Below, piece by piece: positions 24,325-32,282 of a stretch of 38,843 nt of DNA. Position 1 is the stretch's first letter, and each line of letters starts with the position of its first letter. The stretch comes from SIG223 sp964442785. Its GTDB lineage: Bacteria > Bacillota_I > Bacilli_A > RFN20 > DUOF01. The DNA lies in assembly GCA_964442785.1 (NCBI GenBank), contig CAYTZW010000008.1, positions 1-38,843 of the forward strand. Reading direction: 5' to 3'. The notes beneath the pieces are model-generated. The model made no database searches. It saw only the letters and a list, made by a program, of their open reading frames with translations, and was not told where the DNA came from. Position numbers and translations under genes: made by a program.

Positions 24325-25751
24325 TGATTTATGAACCTGTCATTGGAATAGAAGTTCACTGTGAACTAAAAACTAAAACTAAAATGTTTTCTCCTGCTAA
24401 AGTCAACTTTGGAGATGCTCCAAACACTAATGTTAATATCATTGACTTAGCATACCCTGGAATTTTACCCCTTGTTAACAAAAAAGCTATCGAATACGCT
24501 ATTATGGCCAGTTCCGTTCTTAATATGAAAATAGATAGAGATTTATGGTTTGATAGAAAAAACTATTTCTATTCTGATTTACCAAAAGGCTATCAAATCA
24601 CTCAAGATAAAAGACCTATTGGAAGCAATGGATATCTAATTGTAAAACTACCTAACAATGACCAAAAAAGAGTAAATATCACTCGTCTTCATATGGAAGA
24701 AGATACCGCTAAACAAATACATTACAATGATTATACTTTAATAGATTACAACAGATGTGGAACACCTTTAATAGAAATAGTTACTGATGCCGGAATTCGT
24801 TCCGTAGAAGAAGCTGTAGCTTACATAGACAAACTAAAATCTACCTTAGCATTCATTGGTGTCAGTGATGCTAAAATGGAAGAAGGTTCTATTCGATGTG
24901 ATATCAATATTTCTTTAAGAGAAAAAGGAACCAAATACTTTGGAACAAAAGTAGAAATTAAAAACTTAAACTCATTAAACAATGTTGCTTTAGCCTTAAA
25001 TTATGAAATAGAAAGACAAAGTAAATTACTAGATGAAGGAAAAACTATTTCTCAAGAAACAAGAAGATTTGATGAATTAACCAAACAAACAATTACTTTA
25101 AGAAGTAAAGTAGATGCCGTAGATTATAAATACTTCACCGAACCTAATATTCTTCCTATTCACTTAGAAGAAAAATTCATTAATGAGGTTATAAATTCAA
25201 TTCCAGAATTACCAGAAAGTAGAAAACAAAGGTATTTGAATGAATACAAATTATCCGAATATGATGCTTCCTTGCTATTACAAAGCAGAGAATTTTCCGA
25301 TTATTTTGAAAACTGTAATGCTTTATGTAAACAACCAAAATTAGTAGCTAATTGGCTTCTAGTAGATTTATCTTCTTATATGAATAAAGAAAATCTAAAC
25401 ATTACTAATGTAAACATAGATTATCAAAGACTAGCTCAATTAATAACTTTAATCAGTGAAAATAAAATATCTTCAAAACAAGGAAAAGAAGTATTTGAAA
25501 TAATGAAAACAAGCGATAAAACTCCTAATGAAATCGTCAAAGAAAAAAATATGATACAAGTAAGTGATGAAGGATTAATTATCTCTTTAATTGAAGAAGT
25601 ACTCAAAGAAAATCCACAAACTATCGAACAATACAAATCAGGAAGAACTAACGTTTTAGGTTTCTTAGTAGGTCAAGTTATCAAAAAATCAAAAGGACAA
25701 GCTAACCCTAGTATCGTTAGTAAAATTCTAAATCAAAAGTTAAATAACTAA
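24324..25751 (+). CDS. gatB: Asp/Glu-tRNA amidotransferase subunit B
   Basis: The 475-residue subunit binds the mischarged tRNA and carries out the ATP-dependent kinase and amidation steps. Family blocks are GIEVHCELKTKTKMFSP, DLAYPGILPLVN, DRKNYFYSDLPKGYQI and LHMEEDTAKQ, with the C-terminal YqeY-like tail domain ending in VKKSKGQANPS-type sequence. Because asnS is also present, the likely main product is Gln-tRNA(Gln). It is the last gene of gatCAB and is followed at once by a strong terminator. Confidence 0.97.
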   Translation: MIYEPVIGIEVHCELKTKTKMFSPAKVNFGDAPNTNVNIIDLAYPGILPLVNKKAIEYAIMASSVLNMKIDRDLWFDRKNYFYSDLPKGYQITQDKRPIGSNGYLIVKLPNNDQKRVNITRLHMEEDTAKQIHYNDYTLIDYNRCGTPLIEIVTDAGIRSVEEAVAYIDKLKSTLAFIGVSDAKMEEGSIRCDINISLREKGTKYFGTKVEIKNLNSLNNVALALNYEIERQSKLLDEGKTISQETRRFDELTKQTITLRSKVDAVDYKYFTEPNILPIHLEEKFINEVINSIPELPESRKQRYLNEYKLSEYDASLLLQSREFSDYFENCNALCKQPKLVANWLLVDLSSYMNKENLNITNVNIDYQRLAQLITLISENKISSKQGKEVFEIMKTSDKTPNEIVKEKNMIQVSDEGLIISLIEEVLKENPQTIEQYKSGRTNVLGFLVGQVIKKSKGQANPSIVSKILNQKLNN

Positions 25752-25777
25752 GCAAGTTTCATAACTTGCTTTTTTTA
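25750..25777 (+). terminator. terminator of gatCAB
   Basis: Perfect 9-bp stem AAGCAAGTT/AACTTGCTT with a TCAT loop and T-run, starting in the gatB stop. Confidence 0.92.
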
Positions 25778-25802
25778 GTCCAAACTATTAAAGGTGATAG
25801 AT

Positions 25803-26195
25803 ATGAAAAAAGTTATTTCTTTTATAATAAAAATGGGACAAGTTTTACTAATATATACTTTAATGTTAGTAACTTCTATTTTTCTATACAGCAAATTCAA
25901 CACTGGAAAAGTTATCTATGGCAATCGTTGTACTCAACAAAAAATAAGCAATTTAGAACAATATTTAGAACTTTCTGAAATTGAGCATATTCAAATAAAA
26001 CAAGAATGTAATACCATATATTTAACTTTAGAAGCAGATTTAACAAAAGAAGAATATATAGGAACTATAATGAAATATTACGAAAAATTCCAAACATTAA
26101 ATTACCAAGGAAATATTCAAATTATTGCGACTTCTTCAAAACTCACAACTCCTTTATTTGCAAGTATTACTCCTCAAGGAATAAGCATAAATTAA
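25803..26195 (+). CDS. hypothetical single-pass membrane protein
   Basis: The 130-residue protein has an N-terminal anchor (about residues 3-28) and an exported domain of alternating helices and strands with two Cys residues (NRCTQQ and QECNT), which could pair. I do not recognise a family. ATG 25803 follows AGGTGAT by four bases, the same arrangement as at 1881 and 35149, so the in-frame GTG at 25794 is part of the ribosome-binding site. It lies alone between the gatCAB terminator and a bidirectional terminator. Confidence 0.72.
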   Translation: MKKVISFIIKMGQVLLIYTLMLVTSIFLYSKFNTGKVIYGNRCTQQKISNLEQYLELSEIEHIQIKQECNTIYLTLEADLTKEEYIGTIMKYYEKFQTLNYQGNIQIIATSSKLTTPLFASITPQGISIN

Positions 26196-26204
26196 CCCCA
26201 ATAA

Positions 26205-26239
26205 AAAAAACTACCTTTAACATTCAAAGATAGTTTTTT
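26205..26239. terminator. bidirectional terminator
   Basis: AAAAAACTA(C)CTTT pairs with AAAG(A)TAGTTTTTT, with one mismatch, between two convergent genes. A and T runs on both sides let it act on either strand. Confidence 0.8.
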
Positions 26240-26241
26240 TC

Positions 26242-26631
26242 TTATTTTTTATTTTCATTCAATAATTTATTCGATAATTCTATAATTATAGGACCATATT
26301 TATCTTTTAATTTACTCTCTATTTTTAAGTAAATAGGATAATTCAATAACATCATAATAATTCCTATTAACCCTATAGGTATTCCTACATACCAAAAACT
26401 AGTCCATTCCAAAAAGAAAGTTAATCCTAATCCAAAAATCAAAATTCCACATATTCCTAAAGTTAAAGAAACAATCATCGGTGTATTTTTTACTTTTCTA
26501 TCTAATTTACGTAAAACATCTATTTCCAAAGTTGTTTCATCTTTTGGTAAATATTGATTTCTAATGCTATTAATTTCATTTCTTTCTTCCACTGTAGGAG
26601 CACTATATTTATATTCAAATTTTTCTTCCAT
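26242..26631 (-). CDS. two-helix membrane protein of a paralogous pair (copy B)
   Basis: The 129-residue protein has a hydrophilic N-terminus (MEEKFEYKYSAPT, then NSIRNQYLPK), an LDVLRKLDRKVK-type helix, two membrane spans (about 50-75 and 80-103) and the ending ELSNKLLN. It shares order and many residues with the protein at 29343-29690: D-x-LR-x-LD-x-K, two Gly-rich spans, NY-x-x-YLK and ELSN-x-LLN. Similar proteins are common in Bacillota; the name dihydropteridine reductase often attached to them has no support in this sequence. It follows the histidine kinase gene by one base, with GGAGG inside the kinase 3' end, so it is the last gene of the signalling operon and may take part in sensing. 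Confidence 0.8.
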   Translation of the reverse strand: MEEKFEYKYSAPTVEERNEINSIRNQYLPKDETTLEIDVLRKLDRKVKNTPMIVSLTLGICGILIFGLGLTFFLEWTSFWYVGIPIGLIGIIMMLLNYPIYLKIESKLKDKYGPIIIELSNKLLNENKK

Positions 26632-26632
26632 T

Positions 26633-27658
26633 TTATTCCTCCTTAATAGTTACTATGAAAGTACTTCCTTTTCCTAATTCACTTTCAACACTTATTGAGC
26701 CACCTAAAATATCAATAACTTTTTTTACTAAAGCAAGTCCTAATCCATTTCCTTCTTCTATATGAGAACTATCTCCTTGATAAAACTTATCAAAAATATG
26801 TTTTCCAGTTTCGATATTCATTCCTTTACCAGTATCTTTTACTTTGATAACATAATTGTTTTGTTCTTTTTTCAAACTAATACTTATTTTACCTTTATCT
26901 GTAAACTTAATAGCGTTACTAATTAAATTATTCCAAATAATTTCCAAATAACTTTCTTCACTTTTAAGATACAAATCTGGTTCTATATCACATTCAAGTT
27001 CTAAGTTTTTTTCTTCAATAATTTGTTCATATTGTAAAATTTGATTTGCTAAAGATTCACTTAAATTAAAAGTTTTTAATTCTGGTGTTAAATTTTGATT
27101 TTCTAGTTTATTAAGTTTTAAAATATTAGTAACTAAATTACTTAATTTTTTACAAGAATCTTGCAAATTCATTAAATATTTTTTTCTTGTTTTATCATCT
27201 AACTTATCATCATTAAGAGCAAAAGTATAACTTTGAATAACACTTAATGGTGTTTTTATTTCGTGAGAAACATTAGAAATAAAATCATTTTTAAGTACTT
27301 CACTTTTAGCAAGTTCTTTTCCCATTTTCATCAAATATTCTTTAATCAAATCAAATTCATCATAATCTTTATATGAATGAGCAGGAACTAAATGAATTTT
27401 GAAGTTTCCTTTTGCCATTTGTTGCGTAGCTTCCGTTATTTCTTTTAAAGGTTTTTCTATCATAATTTTCCTTCTAATAATATCTAAAATAGAACAGACC
27501 ATTGCAGATAAGAAAACCACTAAAAACATCAATATACCAATAACTAACTTACTTTTATTTTTGGTAATAGAATAAAGTCCCATTCCTAATCCAACATTAA
27601 CACCTACTGTTAAAAAGAAACAAATAAAACCTTGCAATGTTGCTTTAAAGTTTTTCAT
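26633..27658 (-). CDS. sensor histidine kinase
   Basis: The 341-residue membrane kinase has two N-terminal spans (about residues 10-30 and 39-60) with almost no extracellular loop, then a HAMP-like linker (residues 61-118). HisKA has SHEIKTPLS with phospho-acceptor His132, and the HATPase domain shows N-box NLISNAIKF, G1 DTGKGM and G2 GNGLGLAL. Lack of a sensory loop resembles intramembrane-sensing kinases of envelope stress or peptide-antibiotic systems. The start ATG overlaps the regulator stop by four bases. It phosphorylates the adjacent OmpR-type regulator. Confidence 0.93.
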   Translation of the reverse strand: MKNFKATLQGFICFFLTVGVNVGLGMGLYSITKNKSKLVIGILMFLVVFLSAMVCSILDIIRRKIMIEKPLKEITEATQQMAKGNFKIHLVPAHSYKDYDEFDLIKEYLMKMGKELAKSEVLKNDFISNVSHEIKTPLSVIQSYTFALNDDKLDDKTRKKYLMNLQDSCKKLSNLVTNILKLNKLENQNLTPELKTFNLSESLANQILQYEQIIEEKNLELECDIEPDLYLKSEESYLEIIWNNLISNAIKFTDKGKISISLKKEQNNYVIKVKDTGKGMNIETGKHIFDKFYQGDSSHIEEGNGLGLALVKKVIDILGGSISVESELGKGSTFIVTIKEE

Positions 27659-28326
27659 TTTAAAACCACCTTATATCCTAATCCGTGGACTGTTTGAATT
27701 TCAAAACCCGTACAATCCTTTGTTTTATCTCTTAATTTTGCCATATAAACATCTACCGTCCTTGAAGTAGCAGAAGAATCAAAATCCCAATAATCTTCCA
27801 TTAATTTACCACGTGTAAAAGTTTTTTTAGGATTTGACAACATACCATATAGAATATTAAACTCACGAACCGTTAAAGGTAATTCTTCTTCATCAAGATA
27901 AGCCGTATGTTCATCTTTTACCATTTTAAAATTGCCAATTTCAATTATATTTTTACTATCCATTTTTAATCTTCTAGCAATCGCATTTATTTTAAAGACC
28001 AACTCATCAAAATCAAAAGGTTTCGTTATATAATCATCAATTCCTACATTATACCCTAATTGTTTAGAAGGCTTATCATCTCGAGCAGACATAAACAAAA
28101 TAGGAATTTGAGCATTTAGAACTCTTACCTGTCTTGCAAGTTCATATCCATCGCATAAAGGCATCATAATATCACTAAGTATTAAATCAAAACTATTCTC
28201 TCCAAATTCTTTTAAAGCATCTAAACCATTGAAAACAGAAACAACTTCAAAACCTGTATCTTTTAAATACGCACTAACTAAACCATTTAAGTCTTTATCA
28301 TCTTCTGCAAATAAAATCTTTAGCAT
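27655..28326 (-). CDS. OmpR/PhoB-family response regulator
   Basis: The 223-residue regulator has a receiver domain with acidic pocket EDD (residues 8-10), phospho-acceptor Asp52 in LSDIMMP, Thr/Ser in FMSARDD and Lys in YITKPFD. The C-terminal winged helix carries TVREFNILYGML and VDVYMAKLRDK, ending VHGLGYKV. It acts as a dimer on direct-repeat DNA sites. It lies one base after the upstream membrane-protein gene and overlaps the kinase gene by four bases. Confidence 0.95.
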   Translation of the reverse strand: MLKILFAEDDKDLNGLVSAYLKDTGFEVVSVFNGLDALKEFGENSFDLILSDIMMPLCDGYELARQVRVLNAQIPILFMSARDDKPSKQLGYNVGIDDYITKPFDFDELVFKINAIARRLKMDSKNIIEIGNFKMVKDEHTAYLDEEELPLTVREFNILYGMLSNPKKTFTRGKLMEDYWDFDSSATSRTVDVYMAKLRDKTKDCTGFEIQTVHGLGYKVVLK

Positions 28327-28327
28327 T

Positions 28328-29275
28328 TTAATCCCCTACCTTTTGATAATTTAATTCAGCCATTTTATTATCTAATTTAGTTATTAAAGTAGCATTTTTA
28401 AAATGAAATATCAAGGCTCCTAAAGCATAAGGAAATATTAAAATTTCCGATAAAACAATAATTAGTATTTTTAAATAAATATTCCACTTCAAAATAGGAC
28501 TTTTTCCTTTTATTATCGTTCCTTCTACCAAATCACCATTAACGACACCTTTATAACTATAATTGCCGTAAAATCGACTAAAAGTTAAAGGAATTTCAAT
28601 TTCTTTATCTTTTAAACCTGCAAATCCTTCCTTTAAACGATAAACATTGTATTCTCTATCAACAATACTAACAGAAGGAGCCACAAAAATATAAATCGCT
28701 ATTAAAACAATAACAACTCCTACTCCCATTCCAAACAAACCGTCAATAATTCTAGTATCACTACTAGCAGCAAAAGAAGTTAAAGCTACTTCCGTCAAAA
28801 CAATCGCCGTCAATGCTGAACACAAACTAATAAGTTTCAAATTTCGATAATAATGACCTTTTCCAAAAGAATTAAAACAACCTTTTATTGCCAAACCTAA
28901 TTCCACAAAAGAAACTGTCGCTACTCCAATTCCTAAAACCATACTATAATCCATAACATTAACATTAGTAAAAACAAGTCTTCCCATATAAACAGCATAT
29001 TCAATTCCAGCTGAAAGCAAAAAAATTCCTATCATTTTATTTCGATATTCAAAACTTTTCTTTTCTGGAAATTTTTCTCCCAAATAACATTCAGTTTTAG
29101 CACCAGCAAGCAAAACATTAATAATAGCAGCCACGATAAAAAAAGACGAAGAAAAAAAAGACAATATAAATTTACCAACCGCAAAAAGACAATTAGACAA
29201 AATGGATAATTTAGAAGAAAAAATCGTTTTTTCCTCGAAAGACATACTTCGATAACTATTAACTAATTTAATCAT
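28328..29275 (-). CDS. hypothetical multi-pass membrane protein in the two-component operon
   Basis: The 315-residue protein has about eight membrane spans, five in the first 200 residues, then a hydrophilic stretch (about 205-265, with KDKEIEIPLTF and GVVNGDLVEGT) and a final hydrophobic pair. The first spans (KLSILSNCLFAVGKFILSFF) faintly resemble the opening of cation diffusion facilitators, but the metal-site residues of that family are not seen. It is co-transcribed with and directly precedes the regulator and kinase, so it may be the signal partner or the regulated function. AGAGAGG lies six bases before the ATG. I do not recognise the family. Confidence 0.72.
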   Translation of the reverse strand: MIKLVNSYRSMSFEEKTIFSSKLSILSNCLFAVGKFILSFFSSSFFIVAAIINVLLAGAKTECYLGEKFPEKKSFEYRNKMIGIFLLSAGIEYAVYMGRLVFTNVNVMDYSMVLGIGVATVSFVELGLAIKGCFNSFGKGHYYRNLKLISLCSALTAIVLTEVALTSFAASSDTRIIDGLFGMGVGVVIVLIAIYIFVAPSVSIVDREYNVYRLKEGFAGLKDKEIEIPLTFSRFYGNYSYKGVVNGDLVEGTIIKGKSPILKWNIYLKILIIVLSEILIFPYALGALIFHFKNATLITKLDNKMAELNYQKVGD

Positions 29276-29297
29276 AAATTTCCTCTCTTTTGATAAA

Positions 29298-29303
29298 ATT
29301 ATA
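29298..29303 (-). promoter_or_regulatory. -10 box before the two-component operon
   Basis: TATAAT on the minus strand, 22 bases before the ATG of the membrane-protein gene. No convincing -35; the terminator of the upstream gene occupies that position. Confidence 0.4.
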
Positions 29304-29310
29304 CAATTTC

Positions 29311-29347
29311 TAAAAAATAAAATAAAGAGATATAAAATCTCCTTATT
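29311..29347 (-). terminator. terminator between the two-helix protein and the two-component operon
   Basis: On the minus strand AATAAGGAGAT pairs with ATCTCTTTATT (11 bp with one G·T pair, perfect only on this strand), with a 5-nt loop and a T-rich tail. The stop codon of the upstream gene lies in the stem. Confidence 0.8.
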
Positions 29348-29690
29348 TATTTAACAATTCATTACTTAATTCTTTTATTTGACTAGCGTATTTAGCTTTA
29401 CCTTTTTCAAGTAACTTCAAATAAAAATAATAGTTGAAACTAACCATAGCGATACCTACAACTCCAATAACAATACCTAAAATCATTAGGTTTTCTAAAA
29501 TTACTTTCATTTCAATACACATTCCAACGCCTAAAACTAAACAACCAAGACTACCAAAAACATAAGCAAATACAGTAGCCCCTCTTTTAGCTTTCTTATC
29601 TAAGGCTCTTAAAACATCTAATTTAGTTATTTCCTTTTCCTCATAACTCTTTAAAACCCTTTCAACATATTCTTTTTCTTTACTATTCAT
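29343..29690 (-). CDS. two-helix membrane protein of a paralogous pair (copy A)
   Basis: The 115-residue paralogue of the 26242-26631 product is shorter at the N-terminus. It has the LDVLRALDKKAKR helix, two membrane spans (about 38-60 and 68-91), NYYFYLKLLEK and the ending ELSNELLN. AAAGGAGG lies eight bases before the ATG. It is set off from the signalling operon by a terminator, so the two copies bracket the operon on separate or read-through transcripts. Confidence 0.78.
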   Translation of the reverse strand: MNSKEKEYVERVLKSYEEKEITKLDVLRALDKKAKRGATVFAYVFGSLGCLVLGVGMCIEMKVILENLMILGIVIGVVGIAMVSFNYYFYLKLLEKGKAKYASQIKELSNELLNK

Positions 29691-29790
29691 AATATAAATC
29701 CTCCTTTTTTTTACACTTACATTATAGGAATTATTTATTAAGATATTTTTTCCAAAATGTTAAAGATTTGTAAAAGTTATTTTATTTTTC

Positions 29791-29825
29791 AAAAAAAAAG
29801 ATAACTAATTTGCTAATAGTTACCT
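29791..29825 (-). terminator. terminator of the Fic gene
   Basis: AGGTAACTA/TAGTTATCT stem (one G·T pair) with a 9-nt loop and nine T on the minus strand, beginning at the Fic stop codon. Confidence 0.85.
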
Positions 29826-30820
29826 TACTTTTTGTAATACATTTGATTTTTGCTTGTTGGTTTATCAGGAATAGTTAAATTAATTAAACCTTGTTTAATC
29901 GCCGGAGCTAAATATTGTCCACGTAAAGTTTCTTTAGATTTAATTCCTAATTTTTTCATAATTTCTATTGCTGTCATTGGTATTCCAACTTCCATTACTT
30001 CTAATAACCTATTTATATTTATTGTTTCATTTGTAAAAGACAAATGAGAAGTAGCGATTGCTTCATCTAAAGTTTCATCTATCATTTTTAACATAAATTC
30101 AATAAATACATTTGAATTAGCATTTTTATGACACTCCGATATTGAATTATAGTACTCATCTTGATATTTATGAATTTTAGATTCGATTGGTAAATACTCA
30201 AATATTTCTTTCCACTTATAAAGAATACAATTTTGCCACAATCTAACTGTTCTGCCATTACCATTTGTAAATGGGTGAATAAACACAAATTCATAATGAA
30301 AAACACTTGATAAAATCAAAGGGTGAATAGTATCTTTATTCTCATTTAACCATTCAAATAAATCATTCATTAACAAGTTAACTCTATCCGCTGGTGGACA
30401 TACAAATATGCAATTTTCCTTTTCATCAAAGACACCTTCAGGGGTCTTTCTAAATTCACCTGATACTTCTTCCACTAAAAAAGTTATAACTCCGTGAACT
30501 TTTTTCAAATCATCAATGGAATAAGGATTAATATCCTTTAACATTTCATATGCTTTATAAGCATTTTTTACTTCTTGAATATCTTTTTGTTCTCCAATAA
30601 CTAATTTACCATTAATAACATCTTCTACTTGTTCTAAACTAAGTGGATTATTTTCAATAGCAATAGAAGAATGAACTGAATTAATTTTGGTTTTTTTTCT
30701 TAAATATGGTGTTTTATCTAAATTAGAAAAAGAAGACAATTTGCCAATTTTTTCCATAATATCTGAAATTTTCTTTAACATTTTATTTGATATTTCAAAT
30801 GGAGGACTATATTTATCCAT
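29825..30820 (-). CDS. Fic-domain protein with N-terminal inhibitory helix
   Basis: This protein of about 331 residues has the complete Fic motif HPFTNGNGR at 182-190, with the catalytic His182 and phosphate-binding Asn/Arg. The inhibitory motif SIAIENN at 52-58 fits (S/T)xxxE(G/N)N, marking a self-inhibited class II Fic enzyme. The C-terminal part looks like a winged helix (TAIEIMKKLGIKSKETLR). Such proteins usually transfer AMP from ATP to target proteins; targets are unknown. ATG 30820 is chosen because AGGTGAT lies before it and contains the in-frame GTG. It is monocistronic, and no antitoxin gene flanks it, as expected when the inhibitor is fused. Confidence 0.93.
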   Translation of the reverse strand: MDKYSPPFEISNKMLKKISDIMEKIGKLSSFSNLDKTPYLRKKTKINSVHSSIAIENNPLSLEQVEDVINGKLVIGEQKDIQEVKNAYKAYEMLKDINPYSIDDLKKVHGVITFLVEEVSGEFRKTPEGVFDEKENCIFVCPPADRVNLLMNDLFEWLNENKDTIHPLILSSVFHYEFVFIHPFTNGNGRTVRLWQNCILYKWKEIFEYLPIESKIHKYQDEYYNSISECHKNANSNVFIEFMLKMIDETLDEAIATSHLSFTNETININRLLEVMEVGIPMTAIEIMKKLGIKSKETLRGQYLAPAIKQGLINLTIPDKPTSKNQMYYKK

Positions 30821-30846
30821 TAAAATCACCTCATTTAATTATTTAT

Positions 30847-30916
30847 ATTATACAATTTCATCAAGAATTATACAATGCATCTTGCTTAAATCTTACTTAA
30901 ATCTTACTTAAATTGA
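30847..30916. repeat. short direct repeats upstream of the Fic gene
   Basis: ATTATACAAT occurs at 30847-30856 and 30867-30876, exactly 20 bp apart; on the minus strand each contains TATAAT, so the Fic promoter -10 may be duplicated. Next to it CTTAAATCTTA is repeated at 30885 and 30896, with a partial third copy at 30907, an 11-bp period. The layout suggests promoter plus operator, but the sequence is AT-rich and short. Confidence 0.5.
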
Positions 30917-30924
30917 CTTTATAA

Positions 30925-30966
30925 AAAAAGTCCTTAAGTATTTATATTATACTTTTAGGACTTTTT
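30925..30966. terminator. terminator of the miaA operon
   Basis: AAAAAGTCCT pairs with AGGACTTTTT (10 bp), with a second inner stem AAGTAT/ATACTT. It overlaps the 3' end of the MazG-like gene and has T-runs on both strands. Confidence 0.85.
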
Positions 30967-31269
30967 ATTAGTCATTTTTTTACGATACTTAATTTTAGGA
31001 AATTCTTTTTCGTCTTCAATAAATTTATCCTCGATTATTTTATAAGCATTTACATTTAAAGAATCTGTCATCAATAAACAATCACATATTATATTAGCAA
31101 GTCTTTGACAAACAACTTTTTTATCTTTGTATTTGTCTTTCCATTGGAATTGTTCTAACAGTTTACTTGCTTCAATTACTATCGTTCTAGCTAAAACTTC
31201 AGGACTATGAAATTGTTCCCAATTTCTTTCTTCTCTAAATTTTATTAATTTTTTTAAAGTTTCTTCCAT
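30955..31269 (-). CDS. MazG-like protein lacking metal ligands
   Basis: The 104-residue protein aligns by eye with MazG-like/dCTP pyrophosphatases such as DCTPP1: FREERNWEQFHSPEVLA, IEASKLLEQFQW, QRLANIICDCLL, and an end with KIIEDKF...EFPK. The family binds Mg with ExxE and ExxD. Here only Glu33 of the first pair remains; Lys36 replaces the second Glu, and Arg56 and Asn59 replace the Glu and Asp of the second pair. It is therefore probably catalytically dead and may bind nucleotides or a partner. It is the last gene of the miaA operon, one base after the YcxB-like gene. Confidence 0.78.
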   Translation of the reverse strand: MEETLKKLIKFREERNWEQFHSPEVLARTIVIEASKLLEQFQWKDKYKDKKVVCQRLANIICDCLLMTDSLNVNAYKIIEDKFIEDEKEFPKIKYRKKMTNKKS

Positions 31270-31270
31270 T

Positions 31271-31762
31271 TTAAAAACCTCTATTTACTTTCTTTCTTAG
31301 AAAAATTCTAAATTCATCAACATTATCAATAGAATTTTTATTTAAAATCAAAGCCGAATTATTACCTAAATAACAATATATTCTTTGTTTATCTTCCCTT
31401 ATTTGAACAAAACTTTGATATTTACATTCTCCATTTGCAATTCCGTCTTCATATACGGTTTCACTGCTAACTTTATCTTCGTCAAAAGTAATCCTTATTT
31501 CTTTTGTCTTTTTTACAAGTCCATTATTCAAAGGAGCTTTTTTAATCATCTTATAAACAAAGATAAAGGCAATTCCTACTAAAACAATAAGGATACCAAT
31601 AATGATACTTTTTAAACTACTAGGATTAGCAAAAACAGATATTAAAGCCGCTATCGTTACAAAAGAATAAACAAACAAAGCTTTATAAAAGGCTTTTTTG
31701 ACATTAAACCAAGAAAACGCAATCGCATCTTCCATAACATTTTTAGAAACAAATTTATACAT
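31271..31762 (-). CDS. YcxB-like membrane protein
   Basis: The 163-residue protein has two membrane spans (about residues 26-44 and 48-70) and a C-terminal domain of about 75 residues with the YcxB-like outline: ITFDEDKVSSET, then YQSFVQIREDKQRIYCYLGNNSALILNKNSI. The family is uncharacterised; the C-terminal domain is pleckstrin-like in shape by prediction. It follows trmL by one base with GGAG upstream. Its place in a tRNA-modification operon does not reveal its job. Confidence 0.8.
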   Translation of the reverse strand: MYKFVSKNVMEDAIAFSWFNVKKAFYKALFVYSFVTIAALISVFANPSSLKSIIIGILIVLVGIAFIFVYKMIKKAPLNNGLVKKTKEIRITFDEDKVSSETVYEDGIANGECKYQSFVQIREDKQRIYCYLGNNSALILNKNSIDNVDEFRIFLRKKVNRGF

Positions 31763-31763
31763 T

Positions 31764-32282
31764 TTAATTCTCCTTATAATTTTTTAAAAAATCTTTACCC
31801 TTTAAAACTTCACAACGACTTAAATTTGGATAACCTTGTTGTCTTAAAGCTTCATAGATAAGAATAGCAACGCAATTACTCAAGTTTAAACTTCTAGCAT
31901 CTTCAACCATAGGAATACGATAACAATCATCTAAATGAGCTTGCAATATTTCTTTTGGAATACCCGTACTTTCTTTACCAAACATAATATAACAATTTTC
32001 ATCTAAAGTAAAATCAATATCACTATGAGGTTTTTCCCCATATCTAGTAATATAATAAACGTTTGGATTATTATTTTTATTAACAAAATCTTGATAATTG
32101 TCATAATAAGTAAAAGAAACTTCTTTCAAATAATCCATACCTGCTCTTTTAAGTCCTTTATCATCTATTTTATAACTTAAAGGTCCAATAATATGAAGCC
32201 TAGAATTAGAAGCCATACAAGTTCTCATTATATTTCCTGTATTTAAAGGTTTCTCTGGTTGATATAAAACAATATTAATCAT
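31764..32282 (-). CDS. trmL: tRNA (cytidine/uridine-34-2'-O)-methyltransferase TrmL
   Basis: The 172-residue SPOUT methyltransferase has the trefoil-knot motifs: NTGNIMRTC near the N-terminus, FGKESTGIP, then RIPM with RSLNLSNCVAILIYEALRQ. TrmL methylates the wobble ribose of tRNA-Leu isoacceptors that carry a modified A37. That fits the neighbouring miaA, because TrmL in E. coli needs the MiaA-dependent modification. It overlaps the protease-like gene at TAATG. Confidence 0.93.
   Translation of the reverse strand: MINIVLYQPEKPLNTGNIMRTCMASNSRLHIIGPLSYKIDDKGLKRAGMDYLKEVSFTYYDNYQDFVNKNNNPNVYYITRYGEKPHSDIDFTLDENCYIMFGKESTGIPKEILQAHLDDCYRIPMVEDARSLNLSNCVAILIYEALRQQGYPNLSRCEVLKGKDFLKNYKEN

Noticed and set aside
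25766..25978. 70-codon frame overlapping the small membrane protein gene
   Set aside because: It starts in the gatCAB terminator T-run and lacks a ribosome-binding site; the frame from 25803 has one.
26242..26631. Dihydropteridine reductase, a name often given to such proteins
   Set aside because: The product is a small two-span membrane protein with no nucleotide-binding or reductase motifs.
28328..29275. Cation diffusion facilitator
   Set aside because: Only the first span resembles the family; no metal-binding Asp/His pattern in the later spans.
30088..30306. Second minus-strand frame inside the Fic gene
   Set aside because: It covers the Fic active-site region in a different frame; a shadow.
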